Shown here piece by piece: positions 37,941-46,795 of a stretch of DNA of 64,000 nt. Both the position numbers and the translations under genes were made by a program. The notes under the pieces are model-generated. The model saw only the letters and a list, made by a program, of their open reading frames with translations, was not told the origin of the DNA and did no database searches. The stretch lies in contig NZ_WBOF01000001.1 in assembly GCF_009569385.1 (NCBI RefSeq), positions 744,001 to 808,000 on the forward strand. The letters are read 5' to 3'. This stretch comes from Streptomyces kaniharaensis (GTDB lineage: Bacteria > Actinomycetota > Actinomycetes > Streptomycetales > Streptomycetaceae). Every line of letters starts with the position of its first letter. Position 1 is the stretch's first letter.

Positions 37941-39099
37941 GCTGGCCCTCCATGAGCTTCACGAAACGGTCGAAGAGGTAGGCCGCGTCGTGCGGGCCGG
38001 CAGCCGCTTCGGGGTGGTACTGCACGCTGAAGGCGGGCACGTCGAGCGCCTGGAGGCCCTCGACCACGTCGTCGTTGAGGCAGACGTGGGAGACCTCGAC
38101 CCGCCCGTAGGGGGTGTCGCTCACCTCGTCCAGCGGTGCGTTCACGGCGAAGCCGTGGTTGTGCGCGGTCACCTCGACCTTGCCGGTGGTGCGGTCCTGC
38201 ACCGGCTGGTTGATGCCGCGGTGGCCGTACTTGAGCTTGTACGTGCCGAAGCCCAGCGCGCGGCCGAGGATCTGGTTGCCGAAGCAGATCCCGAAGAACG
38301 GGATCCTGCGCTCCAGCACGCCCTGCGCGACGGCGACCTGGTGGTCGGCGGTCGCCGGGTCGCCCGGGCCGTTGGAGAAGAAGACGCCGTCCGGGTTGAC
38401 CGCGTAGACGTCCTCCAGGGTGGCGCCCGCCGGCAGCACGTGCACCTCGATGCCGCGCTCGGCCATCCGCTGCGGGGTCATCGCCTTGATGCCGAGGTCC
38501 AGCGCCGCGACGGTGAACCTCTTCTCACCGATCGCGGGCACGATGTACGGCTCGGTGGTGGCGACCTCGGCGCACAGGTCGGCGCCCTTCATCTCGGGCG
38601 ACTGCTGCACCCGGGCGAGCAGGGCCGCCGGCTCGGCCAGCTGCGGGCCGGAGAAGATGCCGCAGCGCATCGCGCCGCGCTCGCGCAGGTGCCGGGTCAG
38701 GGCCCGGGTGTCGATGCCGCTGATGCCGACGACGCCCTGGCGGACGAGCTCCTCGTCCAGCGAGCGCCTGGCCCGCCAGTTGGACGCCACGCGGGCGGGG
38801 TCGCGCACGACGTACCCGGCGACCCAGATCTGCTTGGACTCGTCGTCCTCGTCGTTCCAGCCGGTGTTGCCGATCTGCGGGGCGGTCATCACGACCACCT
38901 GGCGGTGGTACGACGGGTCGGTCAGGGTCTCCTGGTAGCCGGACATCCCGGTGTTGAAGACCGCCTCGCCGAAGGTCTCGCCGATCGCGCCGTAGGCCTG
39001 GCCGCGGAAGACCTTGCCATCCTCCAGAACGAGCACGGCGGCGTGACGGGTCAAAGGCTCCCGCCGTTGGCGCTGCGTGGTGGGGGCAGGTGCGGTCAT
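37933..39099 (-). CDS. carA: Carbamoyl-phosphate synthase small (glutaminase) subunit
   Basis: Glutamine-hydrolysing subunit that supplies ammonia to CarB. 388 residues: N-terminal CPSase small domain ([19 protein letters not shown]) and C-terminal class I glutamine amidotransferase domain with nucleophile Cys in [25 protein letters not shown] and the His/Glu pair in SVQYHPEA. The start is ATG 39099, overlapping the stop of the PH-like gene by 4 nt. Its 3' end overlaps carB by 8 nt. Confidence 0.97.
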
Positions 39100-39662
39100 T
39101 GCGCGGCCTCTTCCGTCTTCGTCTTCGTACGTGTTGCGAGTTGAGCGACCGCCTCGACCCAGGCGGCGTGCTCGTCGGGGTGGTCGGCCCGGAAGCCGGA
39201 GTCCAGCTCGATCCCGTCGTGCTTCCAGGTGACGACGAGCAGTCCGGCCGGGACGACCTTGCCGGCGATCCCGGAGTCCGTGCGGGCACCGGTCAGGTGC
39301 CCGGCCGGGATCCAGAGGTCGACGTCGCCGGGGCGCCGCACCAGCAGGCCGTCCTCGCCGAGGGTGAGGTCGGCGCGGCTGCGGGTGCCCAGGCCGTGCG
39401 CGACGACCCGGTCGAGCCAGTTCCCGGCGGTGGTGGTGCCGTGGTACCGGCCGCTGGTCTCCAGGATGGTCCGGCCGGCGCCGGCCGGCACGGCGGGCAG
39501 CGGCGGGATGCCGGACTGGAGGGTGCGCCGCCAGTTCCAGCCCTGGCGCATCAGCCAGTAGATGAGACCGATCACGATCAGCAGGCCGACGGTCCAGCCG
39601 ATGTAACCGGGCCAGTTGGTGACCTTGGCCTGCTCCTGGGCGAGCGCGCCGTAGGCCTTCAC
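39096..39662 (-). CDS. PH-like membrane protein within the pyr operon
   Basis: A 188-residue protein with one membrane helix at about 22-37 ([18 protein letters not shown]) and a soluble beta-rich domain from about 85 to 175 ([39 protein letters not shown]) resembling a pleckstrin-homology-like fold. It overlaps pyrC by 4 nt upstream and carA by 4 nt downstream, so it is made with the pyrimidine enzymes. Similar genes occur at this place in other streptomycetes (from memory). A role in membrane anchoring or regulation of the pathway is only a guess. Confidence 0.8.
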   Translation of the reverse strand: MKAYGALAQEQAKVTNWPGYIGWTVGLLIVIGLIYWLMRQGWNWRRTLQSGIPPLPAVPAGAGRTILETSGRYHGTTTAGNWLDRVVAHGLGTRSRADLTLGEDGLLVRRPGDVDLWIPAGHLTGARTDSGIAGKVVPAGLLVVTWKHDGIELDSGFRADHPDEHAAWVEAVAQLATRTKTKTEEAAQ

Positions 39663-40963
39663 GCGTCGCCGCCCTGCTCGACCAGCTCGCCGGCCAGGAC
39701 GGTGGCCCGCCCGCGCAGGAAGGTGGCGTGCACCCGTCCGGGCAGGTCGAGGCCCCGGTAGGGGGTGTTGCGGCTGCGCGTGGCGAAGCTGTCGGGGTTC
39801 ACGGCACCACGGTACGCGGGATCGAACAGCACCAGGTTGGCCGGCTCACCGACCGAGATGGGCCGCCCGTGCCCGGCGAGACGGCCGATCCGGGCCGGCC
39901 GGTGGGACATCCGGTCGGCGACGCCCTCCCAGTTCATCAGGCCGGTGTCGACCATGGTCTGCTGAACGACCGACAGCGCGGTCTCCAGGCCGACCATGCC
40001 CATCGCGGCGACGGCCCACTCGCAGTCCTTGTCCTCAGCCGGGTGCGGCGCGTGGTCGGTGGCGACGGCGTCGATGGTGCCGTCGGCGAGTGCCTTGCGC
40101 AGTGCCTTGACGTCCTCGGCGGTGCGCAGCGGCGGGTTGACCTTGTACACCGGGTCGTAGGAGCGGACCACCTCGTCGGTGAGCAGCAGGTGGTGCGGGG
40201 TGACCTCGGCGGTGACGTCCCAGCCCTTGGCCTTGGCCCAGCGGATGATCTCGACGGAGCCTGCGGTGGAGACGTGGCAGACGTGCAGCCGGGAGCCGAC
40301 GTGCGCGGCGAGCAGCACGTCGCGGGCGATGATCGCCTCCTCGGCGACGGCCGGCCAGCCGCCGAGCCCGAGCTCGCCGGAGACCTGGCCCTCGTTCATC
40401 TGGGCGCCCTCGGTGAGCCGCGGCTCCTGGGCGTGCTGGGCGACGACGCCGTCGAAGGCCTTGACGTACTCCAGGGCGCGGCGCATCAGGACGGCGTCGT
40501 CGACGCACTTGCCGTCGTCGGAGAAGACCCGGACGTTCGCGGCCGACTCGTGCATGGCGCCCAGCTCGGCGAGCTTCTTGCCCTCCAGGCCGACGGTGAC
40601 GGCGCCGACCGGGCGCACGTCGCAGTAGCCGGCCTCCTGGCCGAGCCGCCAGACCTGCTCGACCACGCCGGCGGTGTCGGCCACCGGGGTGGTGTTGGCC
40701 ATCGCGTGCACGGCGGTGAAGCCGCCCATCGCGGCGGCCTGGGTGCCGGTGAGCACGGTCTCGGCGTCCTCGCGGCCGGGCTCGCGCAGGTGGGTGTGGA
40801 GGTCGACCAGGCCGGGCAGCACGATCAGGCCGGTGGCGTCGATCTCGATGTCCGCCTCGGTCGCCAGGTCGGTGCCGATCGCCTTGATCACACCGTCGGC
40901 GAGGTGGAGGTCCTGCGGGGCGCCGCCGACGATCTGGGCGTTGCGGATCAGGTAGGTGGTCAC
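39659..40963 (-). CDS. pyrC: Dihydroorotase
   Basis: Zinc hydrolase that cyclises carbamoyl-aspartate to dihydroorotate. 434 residues, class I type. Metal-binding [15 protein letters not shown] near the N-terminus, [18 protein letters not shown] and [15 protein letters not shown] supply the remaining ligands. The start is GTG 40963, overlapping the pyrB stop by 4 nt; its own stop overlaps the PH-like gene by 4 nt. Confidence 0.97.
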   Translation of the reverse strand: MTTYLIRNAQIVGGAPQDLHLADGVIKAIGTDLATEADIEIDATGLIVLPGLVDLHTHLREPGREDAETVLTGTQAAAMGGFTAVHAMANTTPVADTAGVVEQVWRLGQEAGYCDVRPVGAVTVGLEGKKLAELGAMHESAANVRVFSDDGKCVDDAVLMRRALEYVKAFDGVVAQHAQEPRLTEGAQMNEGQVSGELGLGGWPAVAEEAIIARDVLLAAHVGSRLHVCHVSTAGSVEIIRWAKAKGWDVTAEVTPHHLLLTDEVVRSYDPVYKVNPPLRTAEDVKALRKALADGTIDAVATDHAPHPAEDKDCEWAVAAMGMVGLETALSVVQQTMVDTGLMNWEGVADRMSHRPARIGRLAGHGRPISVGEPANLVLFDPAYRGAVNPDSFATRSRNTPYRGLDLPGRVHATFLRGRATVLAGELVEQGGDA

Positions 40964-41949
40964 TGAGCGGTCTCCACGGAGTCGGTGCGGGGGGCGTCGG
41001 CGGGGCCGTCGGCGAAGACGGCGCCGCCGAGCAGCAGGTACAGGACGGCCATCCGGACGGAGACGCCGTTGGCGACCTGCTCGACCACGGTGCAGCGCGG
41101 CGAGTCGGCGACCTCGGCGGTGATCTCCATGCCGCGGACCATCGGGCCGGGGTGCATCACGATCGCGTGCTCCGGCAGCTGGGCCATCCGGGTGGCGTTC
41201 ATGCCGTAGCGGCGGCTGTACTCGCGCTCGGTCGGGAAGAACGCGGCGTTCATCCGCTCGCGCTGCACCCGCAGCATCATCAGCGCGTCCGTCTTGGGGA
41301 GCACGCTCTCCAGGTCGTAGCTGATCTCGCAGGGCCAGTTCTCGATGCCGATCGGCAGCAGCGTCGGCGGGGCGACGAAGGTGACCTGGGCACCGAGGGT
41401 GGTCAGCAGGTGGACGTTGGAGCGGGCGACCCGGCTGTGCAGGACGTCGCCGACGATCGTCACCCGGCGCCCGGCGAGGTCGTTCCCTCCACCCGGGTTG
41501 AGGTGGCGGCGCATGGTGAAGGCGTCGAGCAGCGCCTGGGTGGGGTGCTCGTGGGTGCCGTCACCGGCGTTGATCACGCTGCCGTGCAGCCAGTCGGACT
41601 GGGCCAGGCGGGCCGGCGCGCCGGAGGCGTGGTGCCGGATGACGACCGCGTCGGCGCCCATGGCCTGCAGCGTCAGCGCGGTGTCCTTGAGGCTCTCGCC
41701 CTTGGAGACGGAGGAGCCCTTGGCGGAGAAGTTGATGACGTCGGCGGAGAGCCGCTTCTCGGCGACCTCGAAGGAGGTCTTGGTGCGGGTCGAGTCCTCG
41801 AAGAAGAGGTTGACGACGGTCCGGCCGCGCAGCGTGGGCAGCTTCTTGACGGCCCGTCCGGAGAGCTGGGCCAGCTCCTCGGCGGTGTCCAGGATCAGCA
41901 GCGCGTCGTCGCGGCTGAGATCGGCGGCGGAGACGAGGTGGCGCTTCAC
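40960..41949 (-). CDS. pyrB: Aspartate carbamoyltransferase catalytic subunit
   Basis: Joins carbamoyl phosphate and aspartate. 329 residues with [19 protein letters not shown] (carbamoyl-phosphate loop), [16 protein letters not shown] and the C-terminal [11 protein letters not shown]. No pyrI regulatory subunit is present, as expected in actinobacteria. The start is GTG 41949, 5 nt after the pyrR stop. It overlaps pyrC by 4 nt. Confidence 0.97.
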   Translation of the reverse strand: MKRHLVSAADLSRDDALLILDTAEELAQLSGRAVKKLPTLRGRTVVNLFFEDSTRTKTSFEVAEKRLSADVINFSAKGSSVSKGESLKDTALTLQAMGADAVVIRHHASGAPARLAQSDWLHGSVINAGDGTHEHPTQALLDAFTMRRHLNPGGGNDLAGRRVTIVGDVLHSRVARSNVHLLTTLGAQVTFVAPPTLLPIGIENWPCEISYDLESVLPKTDALMMLRVQRERMNAAFFPTEREYSRRYGMNATRMAQLPEHAIVMHPGPMVRGMEITAEVADSPRCTVVEQVANGVSVRMAVLYLLLGGAVFADGPADAPRTDSVETAQ

Positions 41950-41954
41950 GCGGG

Positions 41955-42578
41955 TTACTCCGGGAGGTGCGGTTCGGACGGCTGGGCGGCCAGGGCCTGC
42001 GAGGAGCGTGCGGTGTAGTCGCGGTCGCCGACCAGGACGGCGTCCACGCCGTCGCTGTCGGAGAGCCGGACCTGCACGGCCTCGCGCAGCGAGGTGGGGA
42101 GGTTCTTGCCCACGTAGTCGGCGCGGATCGGCAGCTCGCGGTGGCCGCGGTCGACCAGGACGGCCAGCTGGACGGCGCGCGGGCGGCCGATGTCGCTGAG
42201 CGCGTCGAGCGCGGCGCGGATGGTGCGGCCGGAGAAGAGCACGTCGTCGACGAGGACGACCAGCTTGCCGTCGATGCCGCCGGGCGGGATCTCGGTGTGC
42301 TCCAGGGCGCGGGCGGGCTTGAGCCGCAGGTCGTCCCGGTACATCGTGATGTCGAGGGTGCCGAGCGGGATGTCGCGGCCGGTGATCTGGGCCAGCCGGG
42401 CGTGCAGGCGGCGGGCGAGGTGGACGCCCCTGGTGTGGATGCCGAGCAGCACGACGTCCTCGGCGCCCTTGGCGCGCTCGACGATCTCGTGCGCTATCCG
42501 GGTGACGACCCGGGCGATGTCCGTGCCGTCCAGCACCTGGTGCGGCGCTCGGGGTGACGGATCCTGGTGTGTGGTCAT
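41955..42578 (-). CDS. pyrR: Bifunctional pyr operon regulator / uracil phosphoribosyltransferase PyrR
   Basis: Senses uridine nucleotides and binds pyr mRNA; it can also make UMP from uracil and PRPP. 207 residues with the PRPP motif [20 protein letters not shown] and the family N-terminus [38 protein letters not shown]. The start is ATG 42578 behind GGAAGGAGG. It is the first gene of the pyr operon and its own leader carries a PyrR-binding loop, so it autoregulates the operon. Confidence 0.97.
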   Translation of the reverse strand: MTTHQDPSPRAPHQVLDGTDIARVVTRIAHEIVERAKGAEDVVLLGIHTRGVHLARRLHARLAQITGRDIPLGTLDITMYRDDLRLKPARALEHTEIPPGGIDGKLVVLVDDVLFSGRTIRAALDALSDIGRPRAVQLAVLVDRGHRELPIRADYVGKNLPTSLREAVQVRLSDSDGVDAVLVGDRDYTARSSQALAAQPSEPHLPE

Positions 42579-42596
42579 GCCGAAGCGGACCTCCTT

Positions 42597-42616
42597 CCCC
42601 GCCTCACGGGACGGGC
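42597..42616 (-). promoter_or_regulatory. PyrR-binding loop in the pyr leader, overlapping the ribosome site
   Basis: On the minus strand the leader reads GTCCCGTGAGGC (42601-42612), fitting the PyrR-binding consensus UCCNGNGAGGY, held in a stem by CCCG and CGGG. The 3' side of the stem touches the GGAAGGAGG ribosome site (42590-42598) of pyrR. PyrR bound with UMP would hide that site, as described for mycobacterial pyrR (translational repression). No terminator/antiterminator pair was needed to explain the leader. Confidence 0.8.
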
Positions 42617-42667
42617 CTTAAAGGATGCCTGGAAGGGCCCCCGCCGACCGGGCGCGGGCTTCGGGTC

Positions 42668-42673
42668 ATCCTA
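42668..42673 (-). promoter_or_regulatory. Candidate -10 of the pyr operon promoter
   Basis: TAGGAT on the minus strand (42668-42673) is a good -10 hexamer about 90 nt upstream of the pyrR start, leaving an about 80-nt leader with the PyrR loop. A -35 is not convincing (TTGCCG is only 13 bp away). Confidence 0.4.
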
Positions 42674-42777
42674 TCAGCGCGCCGACCGGCAAACGGACGT
42701 GCACGATTCCGCTTCACCGGGTTAACGCCGCGGACGCGTCGCCGATGCGGGCCATTCGCACGACTGCCCCATTCGGC

Positions 42778-42820
42778 TTGACGCAACTACCTTACTCTAC
42801 GTAACCTCACAGTGAGTTAC
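42778..42820 (+). promoter_or_regulatory. bldD promoter with a BldD-like operator
   Basis: TTGACG (42778-42783) and TAACCT (42802-42807), spaced 18 bp, form a plausible promoter. GTAACCTCACAGTGAGTTAC (42801-42820) is a near-perfect inverted repeat centred on CTCAC-A-GTGAG and overlaps the -10. BldD sites have a similar ACnC(A/T)GnGT core, and BldD is known to repress its own gene, so this is a likely autoregulatory site. Confidence 0.7.
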
Positions 42821-42908
42821 GAGACGGACGTCGAACCCACCGGTAACGGCGTCGGCATCGGCCCGTGACCCACCACTGAACGCGAAGCAATCTCGTCCGG
42901 GGAGATCA

Positions 42909-43412
42909 ATGTCCAGCGACTACGCGAAGCAGCTCGGAGGCAAGCTCCGAGCGATCCGCACTCAGCAGGGGCTCTCCCTGCACGGTGTCGAGGAGAAGTC
43001 CCAGGGGCGCTGGAAGGCAGTCGTCGTCGGCTCGTACGAGCGCGGCGACCGTGCGGTCACCGTGCAGCGGCTGGCCGAGCTGGCGGAGTTCTACGGCGTC
43101 CCGGTGCAGGAGCTGCTGCCGGGCGGTACGCCCGGCGGTGCCGCCGAGCCGCCGCCGCGCCTGGTGCTCGACCTGGAGAGACTGACCCAGGTCCCGTCGG
43201 AGAAGGCCGGCCCGCTGCAGCGCTACGCGGCGACCATCCAGAGCCAGCGCGGCGACTACAACGGCAAGGTGCTGTCGATCCGCCAGGACGACCTGCGCAC
43301 CCTGGCCGTCATCTACGACCAGTCGCCGTCGATCCTCACCGAGCAGCTCATCTCCTGGGGCGTGCTGAACCCCGACGCGCGCCGGGCGGTGCGCGAGGAG
43401 GAGGCGAGCTGA
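42909..43412 (+). CDS. bldD: Developmental master regulator BldD
   Basis: The c-di-GMP-responsive repressor of sporulation genes in streptomycetes. 167 residues, the same length as the known protein. Residues 8-70 form an XRE helix-turn-helix (LGGKLRAIRTQQGLSLHGVE ... SYERGDRAVTVQRLAELAEF). The C-terminal domain carries the tetrameric c-di-GMP binding signature RGD (114-116) followed by eight residues and RQDD (125-128). The start is ATG 42909. An inverted repeat on its promoter fits autorepression. It is divergent from the pyr operon. Confidence 0.98.
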   Translation: MSSDYAKQLGGKLRAIRTQQGLSLHGVEEKSQGRWKAVVVGSYERGDRAVTVQRLAELAEFYGVPVQELLPGGTPGGAAEPPPRLVLDLERLTQVPSEKAGPLQRYAATIQSQRGDYNGKVLSIRQDDLRTLAVIYDQSPSILTEQLISWGVLNPDARRAVREEEAS

Positions 43413-43484
43413 CGCTCGGCGGCAGCGGCTCCACTGGCGCGGACACGCGGCTCCAGGCTGTCCTGGGGCTGCGCAGAAACGTCA

Positions 43485-43519
43485 CGGCGCGGCACCCCGG
43501 AGCCCGGGGTGCTGCGCCG
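43485..43519. terminator. Bidirectional terminator hairpin between bldD and the next gene
   Basis: A 17-bp stem (43485-43501 region against 43504-43519; CACCCCGG/CCGGGGTG core) with a 3-nt loop and one G-T wobble. It lies 73 nt after the bldD stop and 20 nt after the stop of the convergent 43539 gene, so it can serve both. Confidence 0.8.
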
Positions 43520-43538
43520 CGGTGCGTTCGGGGCGGGC

Positions 43539-44456
43539 TCAGCAGACCGTCCCCAGGCTGTAGCCCGGCTGCGCCGCCACACCGTCCAGCCGCACCGGCC
43601 GGGCCGACGGCTCCCAGTCCGGCCCGTCGCTCGACCAGGCCCACGCGGCCGGCCGGAAGTGTCCGCCGGCAGCGGCCGACCCCTGCGAACCGTGCAGCAC
43701 CGCCACCGCGGGCAGCTCCAGGGCCAGCCCCGCGCAGAGCACCGCGCAGAGCAGCTCCAGGTCCTCGTCGTTGATCCGCACCACGCCGTCCTCCCACTGG
43801 AGGATCCGCGCCGCCGCGCTCAGCTTTCCGCCGGGCGCGTCCACCCGAAGGCGCAGCTCGTACACCCCGGCGCCCGCGCCGACCAGCATCCGGCGGAACA
43901 CCTCGGCGCCGCGCTGGTAGGCGGCGCGCACCCAGCGGCGATGCTCGTCGTCCGACTCGCCCGCTCCCCCGTACAGCCCGCCGTCGAGCAGCAGGTCGGC
44001 ATGGCAGAGCGTCAGCCCGTTCTCCCGGGCCCGGACCAGGCGCGGCACGAAGTCGCCCGCCAGCTCCTCCCCCTGGTAGGCGAGCAGCTGGGTCTGCAGC
44101 GGCGGATTGACCAGGTAGCGGTCTCGGGCGGCCGGCTCGGCCGGGTCCAGCCCGTGCAGGACGCAGAACTCGGCGAAGTCCTGCGGGTGGAACATCCGCG
44201 CCCGCACGGTGTCGAAGCGGCGCCGCGCCTCGGCGAGCAGTCGGGCGGTGTCGGTCAGGTAGCGCTCGTAGTCGGGGGCGTCGGACAGCCGCCAGGCGCG
44301 GGCCCGTTCGAAGTCCGCGGCGCTGGCCAGCACCCCGATGACGAACGTCTGTTGGGCGCCCTCGACCCGCCGCTGGTGCGGCGCCCGCGCGTGGGAGCGG
44401 GGACCGCCGCCGCCGGTGCAGTCGGAGATGCGGCGGGCGCGGCCCTTGCGACTCAT
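43539..44456 (-). CDS. Conserved hypothetical protein downstream of bldD
   Basis: A 305-residue protein of unknown function. The start is ATG 44456 (MSRKGRARRISDCTGGG) behind GGGGGAGAGGTGG. The first 35 residues are basic and disordered; the rest is a mixed helix/strand globular region with FHPQDFAEFCVLHGLDPAEP, ARILQWEDGVVRINDEDLEL and a run of small and hydrophobic residues near 240. No signal peptide, membrane segment or catalytic motif was found. Its gene faces bldD and shares a terminator with it. Confidence 0.72.
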   Translation of the reverse strand: MSRKGRARRISDCTGGGGPRSHARAPHQRRVEGAQQTFVIGVLASAADFERARAWRLSDAPDYERYLTDTARLLAEARRRFDTVRARMFHPQDFAEFCVLHGLDPAEPAARDRYLVNPPLQTQLLAYQGEELAGDFVPRLVRARENGLTLCHADLLLDGGLYGGAGESDDEHRRWVRAAYQRGAEVFRRMLVGAGAGVYELRLRVDAPGGKLSAAARILQWEDGVVRINDEDLELLCAVLCAGLALELPAVAVLHGSQGSAAAGGHFRPAAWAWSSDGPDWEPSARPVRLDGVAAQPGYSLGTVC

Positions 44457-44465
44457 GCGCCCACC

Positions 44466-44500
44466 TCTCCCCCAGCCTTGGCGGCTGGGAGGTGCCCCCA
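44466..44500. repeat. Dispersed intergenic repeat, copy 2
   Basis: CTCCCCCAGCCTTGGCGGC then TGGGAGGTGCCCCCA, the reverse-complement relative of 34542-34574. It lies just upstream of the 43539-44456 gene, whose ribosome site GGGGGAGAGG (minus strand) is made from it. A GC-rich TGGCTCGCTCGCTTCGCTCG run follows at about 44537-44556. Confidence 0.6.
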
Positions 44501-44692
44501 TCGCTCGGCAGGGGCATTCGCCCACACGCACCCTTTGATGGCTCGCTCGCTTCGCTCGCTCATCGGTAGCTCCTGGCGTCGGCGGATCACGGTCGGCAGC
44601 GGGTTCGCCGCCGACCGTTGTCCTCCCCACCCCCGCGCGCCGCACACCTACGGCATGTCACGGGAATGTAACCGACGGTAAGTCGCCCGTTG

Positions 44693-45520
44693 TCACTGCG
44701 CCCGCGGCACCCGGGCCAGCTGCCGGGACTGGGCGACCAGGCGTCCGGCCTCGTCCCAGACCTCGGCGTCCTCCTCGAAGTAGCCGCCGGCCAGGTTCCG
44801 CGTGGCGTGGGTGACCCGCAGCCAGCCGGGCACCGGCCTGGCCCGCAGGTGCACGGTCAGTTCGACGGTCGGCGCCCAGCCGGGCATGCCGAGGTCGAAG
44901 GTGACCGGCGGCAGCGCGTCGGCCACCAGCAGGAGCAGCAGCGGGTCGGGCTCGCGGCCGTCGGCGAGTCGGAACCAGCCCTGGATCCGCCCGTTGCCGG
45001 AGGGCTGCCCGAGCGCCCAGCCGACGGTGGCCGGGTCGAGCCGCAGGTCGAAGCGCTCCAGCAGCGCGGCCTGGGTGATCAGCTCCTTGGGGGCGTGCTC
45101 GACGCCGATGCACTGGTCCGGCGGCGGCAGCTGCGGCGGCTGCGCGCTGGTGCGCACCTCCCCGTCGACCGTGGCCAGGTCGCCGTGGCTGGCGATCACG
45201 CGCAGCCGTTCGACGCCGTCCTGGCTGACCGAGGCGGTGCCGGTGGACAGGCCGCGGCCGGTGCGCAGCACCTCGGTCCGGACGGTGGCCGGGCCGGGCA
45301 CCGAGGCGGACAGGTAGTAACCGCTGATCGAGATCGGGTCGGGGTGGTCACCGTGCTCCAGCGACAGCGCGTGTCCGGCGACGGCCAGCAGCAGCCCGCC
45401 GTTGACACCGCCGCCGATCTGCCAGCCCGCGCCGAGTTCGCCGTCGTAGCGGCCGGGCTCCTCGGGGTGTCTGGTCAGGGCGATGCCCTGGTCGAACTCG
45501 CTGCGGATCGCGGTGGTCAT
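44693..45520 (-). CDS. Acyl-CoA thioesterase-like double hot-dog protein
   Basis: A 275-residue member of the TesB-like thioesterase family, which hydrolyses acyl-CoA. It has two hot-dog repeats: first YDGELGAGWQIGGGVNGGLL to about residue 120, second WFRLADGREPDPLLLLLVAD to the end, with FDLGMPGWAPTVELTVHLRA. The start is ATG 45520. It stands between the 43539 gene and nusB on the minus strand. Chain-length preference cannot be told; the gene is likely single. Confidence 0.82.
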   Translation of the reverse strand: MTTAIRSEFDQGIALTRHPEEPGRYDGELGAGWQIGGGVNGGLLLAVAGHALSLEHGDHPDPISISGYYLSASVPGPATVRTEVLRTGRGLSTGTASVSQDGVERLRVIASHGDLATVDGEVRTSAQPPQLPPPDQCIGVEHAPKELITQAALLERFDLRLDPATVGWALGQPSGNGRIQGWFRLADGREPDPLLLLLVADALPPVTFDLGMPGWAPTVELTVHLRARPVPGWLRVTHATRNLAGGYFEEDAEVWDEAGRLVAQSRQLARVPRAQ

Positions 45521-45654
45521 GGGGGTGGCCTGCCCTTCACTGCGGAAGTACGGGAGTACGCGGGGATGTCGGCCGCGCGGGCGGCGGCGGACCCGCTTGC
45601 CGCCAAGTTACTGGCGAGTAGGCCCCCAAGATACGCCAATCGGGTGAAACGCGC

Positions 45655-45693
45655 GACGGCCGCCGGACCCGACGTGCGGGTCCGACGGCCGTC
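45655..45693 (-). terminator. nusB terminator hairpin
   Basis: Outer GACGGCCG/CGGCCGTC and inner CGGACCCG/CGGGTCCG pairs make a 16-bp stem around ACGTG, 19 nt after the nusB stop on the minus strand. Small internal bulges (C63, A85 of the local numbering) are tolerated. No T-run. Confidence 0.75.
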
Positions 45694-45711
45694 GGCGGTG
45701 CTCCTCCGGTA

Positions 45712-46149
45712 CTACCGGCGGATGCTCGGCTTCAGCTCCAGGAAACGGGCGAGCAGGCCGTTCACGAAGGCCGGGGACTCGTCCGTGGAGAACTCCTTGG
45801 CGATCTCGACGGCCTCGTCCAGGACGACCGCGTCCGGGACGCCGTCCTCCCAGATCAGCTCGTACGCGCCGAGTCGCAGGACGTTGCGGTCCACGATCGG
45901 CATCCGGTCGAGCGTCCAGCCCACCGCGTACTGCGAGATCAGCTCGTCGATCCGGCGAGCGTGCTGGACGTACCCCTCGATCAGCTCCATGGTGTACTCG
46001 CCGACCTGCGGGGTGCCCTCGTCGGGCTTGGGCTCGCGGGCGCGGGCCACCCAGTCGGCGAGGACCTGCTGCGGGTCGACCCCGCGGTGATCGGCCTCGA
46101 AGAGGATCTGAAAGGCCCGGGTGCGGGCCTTACTGCGTGCGGCCGACAC
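45712..46149 (-). CDS. nusB: Transcription antitermination factor NusB
   Basis: Binds boxA RNA with ribosomal protein S10 to support rRNA antitermination. 145 residues, all helical, with the family motifs ARTRAFQILFEADHRG at the start, DRMPIVDRNVLRLGAYELIW and VLDEAVEIAKEFSTDESPAF then VNGLLARF. The start is GTG 46149, 5 nt after the efp stop, giving an efp-nusB operon, as in other streptomycetes. Confidence 0.96.
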   Translation of the reverse strand: MSAARSKARTRAFQILFEADHRGVDPQQVLADWVARAREPKPDEGTPQVGEYTMELIEGYVQHARRIDELISQYAVGWTLDRMPIVDRNVLRLGAYELIWEDGVPDAVVLDEAVEIAKEFSTDESPAFVNGLLARFLELKPSIRR

Positions 46150-46153
46150 GGAC

Positions 46154-46717
46154 TTACTTCACCCGGCCGAGGTAGCTGCCGTCGCGGGTGTCGACCTTGA
46201 CCTTCTCGCCGGTGACGACGAAGAGCGGGACCTGGATCTCGGCACCGGTCTCCAGGGTGGCCGGCTTGGTGCCACCGGTGGAGCGGTCGCCCTGGACGCC
46301 CGGCTCGGTGTGCTCGATGGTCAGCTCGACCGCGGCCGGGAGCTCGATGTACAGGACCGCGCCCTCGTTGGTGGCGACCAGGGCCTCGAAGCCCTCCAGC
46401 AGGTACTTGGCGGCGTCGCCGACGACGGCCGGCTCGACGGTCAGCTGGTCGTAGGTGTCCATGTCCATGAACACGAAGTTCTCGCCGTCCTTGTACGAGA
46501 ACTGCATGCCGCGCTTGTCGACGTTGGCGGTCTCGACCTTGGTGCCGGCGTTGAAGGTCTTGTCGACGACCTTGCCCGTCAGGACCTCCTTGAGCTTGGT
46601 ACGCACGAAGGCCGGGCCCTTGCCGGGCTTGACGTGCTGGAACTCGACGACGGACCAGAGCTTGCCGCCCTCCAGCTTGAGGACCATGCCGTTCTTGAGA
46701 TCGTTCGTGGAAGCCAC
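46154..46717 (-). CDS. efp: Elongation factor P
   Basis: Rescues ribosomes stalled at polyproline stretches. 187 residues starting at GTG 46717 ([20 protein letters not shown]). The three beta-barrel domains are full length, ending [20 protein letters not shown]. The loop that inserts at the peptidyl-transferase centre reads PGKGPA with Lys33 at its tip, the type reported to work without lysine modification in actinobacteria; fittingly no epmA-like gene is nearby. It is followed by nusB and preceded by the degenerate M24 peptidase gene. Confidence 0.97.
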   Translation of the reverse strand: MASTNDLKNGMVLKLEGGKLWSVVEFQHVKPGKGPAFVRTKLKEVLTGKVVDKTFNAGTKVETANVDKRGMQFSYKDGENFVFMDMDTYDQLTVEPAVVGDAAKYLLEGFEALVATNEGAVLYIELPAAVELTIEHTEPGVQGDRSTGGTKPATLETGAEIQVPLFVVTGEKVKVDTRDGSYLGRVK

Positions 46718-46795
46718 GGGCGCACTTACTCCTGGATATAGCTGTCAAGGAACCAAGGGCCGCGTCCTGCCGCCGACGGCCGCCAGGGGCCGCGG

